Shown one piece after another: positions 49,029-49,072 of a stretch of DNA of 49,072 bases. The notes beneath the pieces were generated by a model. It worked only from the letters and a program-made list of their open reading frames with translations. It searched no databases and was not told the origin of the DNA. The translations under genes and the position numbers were made by a program. Each line of letters begins with the position of its first letter. Positions within the stretch are counted from its first letter, which is position 1. Source of the stretch: Massilia sp. HP4 (GTDB taxonomy: Bacteria > Pseudomonadota > Gammaproteobacteria > Burkholderiales > Burkholderiaceae_D); contig NZ_STGG01000055.1 of NCBI RefSeq assembly GCF_005222695.1, positions 1 to 49,072 on the forward strand. Direction: 5' to 3'.

Positions 49029-49072
49029 GTCGGCGGCGTAGCCGCCGACCCTACGTAGGGTTGGCGGCTACG
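49029..49072. repeat. Palindromic intergenic element after rhtA, cut by the window edge
   Basis: GTCGGCGGC-GTA-GCCGCCGAC (49029-49049) forms one hairpin. An overlapping larger inverted repeat pairs GTAGCCGCC (49038-49046) with GGCGGCTAC (49063-49071) around CCCTACGTAGGG. The two are mutually exclusive folds. This looks like a REP-type dispersed repeat and may also end transcription; no T-run is visible before the edge. Confidence 0.55.

Overview
The window looks like chromosomal DNA of a high-GC betaproteobacterium, most likely an Oxalobacteraceae member of the Massilia/Duganella/Janthinobacterium type. This is inferred from the order of housekeeping genes (divergent glnE and yhdP-nitrilase-tldD, and a tkt-gap pair) and from the many large TonB-dependent receptors (TBDRs). 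No rRNA, tRNA, CRISPR array or prophage was seen. The only mobile DNA is the 3' part of an IS1595-type transposase at the left edge.

Layout, left to right. A truncated transposase (2-520) abuts a three-gene oligopeptide-type ABC importer on the minus strand (557-4230): two permeases and a double-ATPase subunit, with no binding-protein gene in sight. A TBDR (4765-7677) is divergent from it. Next is the DAHP synthase aroG (minus), preceded by a phenylalanine-rich leader peptide and an attenuator-like terminator. Two convergent TBDRs follow (9224-12091 and 12096-14789). The yhdP-nit-tldD operon (minus) diverges from glnE (plus). Two tandem paralogous TBDRs (24793-27666, 27999-30914) precede map. 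Then come a minus-strand TBDR (31904-34789), gap and tkt (minus), rsmE (plus), a TBDR (39313-42216, minus) and an Oar-like TBDR (42860-45919, minus). The right end holds an FAD-dependent oxidoreductase overlapping an RhtA-like exporter, then a palindromic element cut by the window edge.

Eight outer-membrane receptors alternate with conserved housekeeping blocks, as if receptor genes had been inserted between old operons. Five of the eight share the same hand-aligned promoter: a TTGACA-like -35, exactly 18 bases, and a TTTTAT -10 preceded by TG one base upstream. Several also carry dyads at or near the -35, and the 8-mer ATGCACAT recurs in their upstream regions. This suggests a co-regulated receptor set. 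No TonB/ExbBD, sigma/anti-sigma or substrate-degrading genes lie in the window, so substrates cannot be assigned.

The most specific regulatory find is the aroG leader. I see no wholly new multi-gene system. The candidates for novelty are the shared receptor promoter architecture, the operators and the aroG attenuator.
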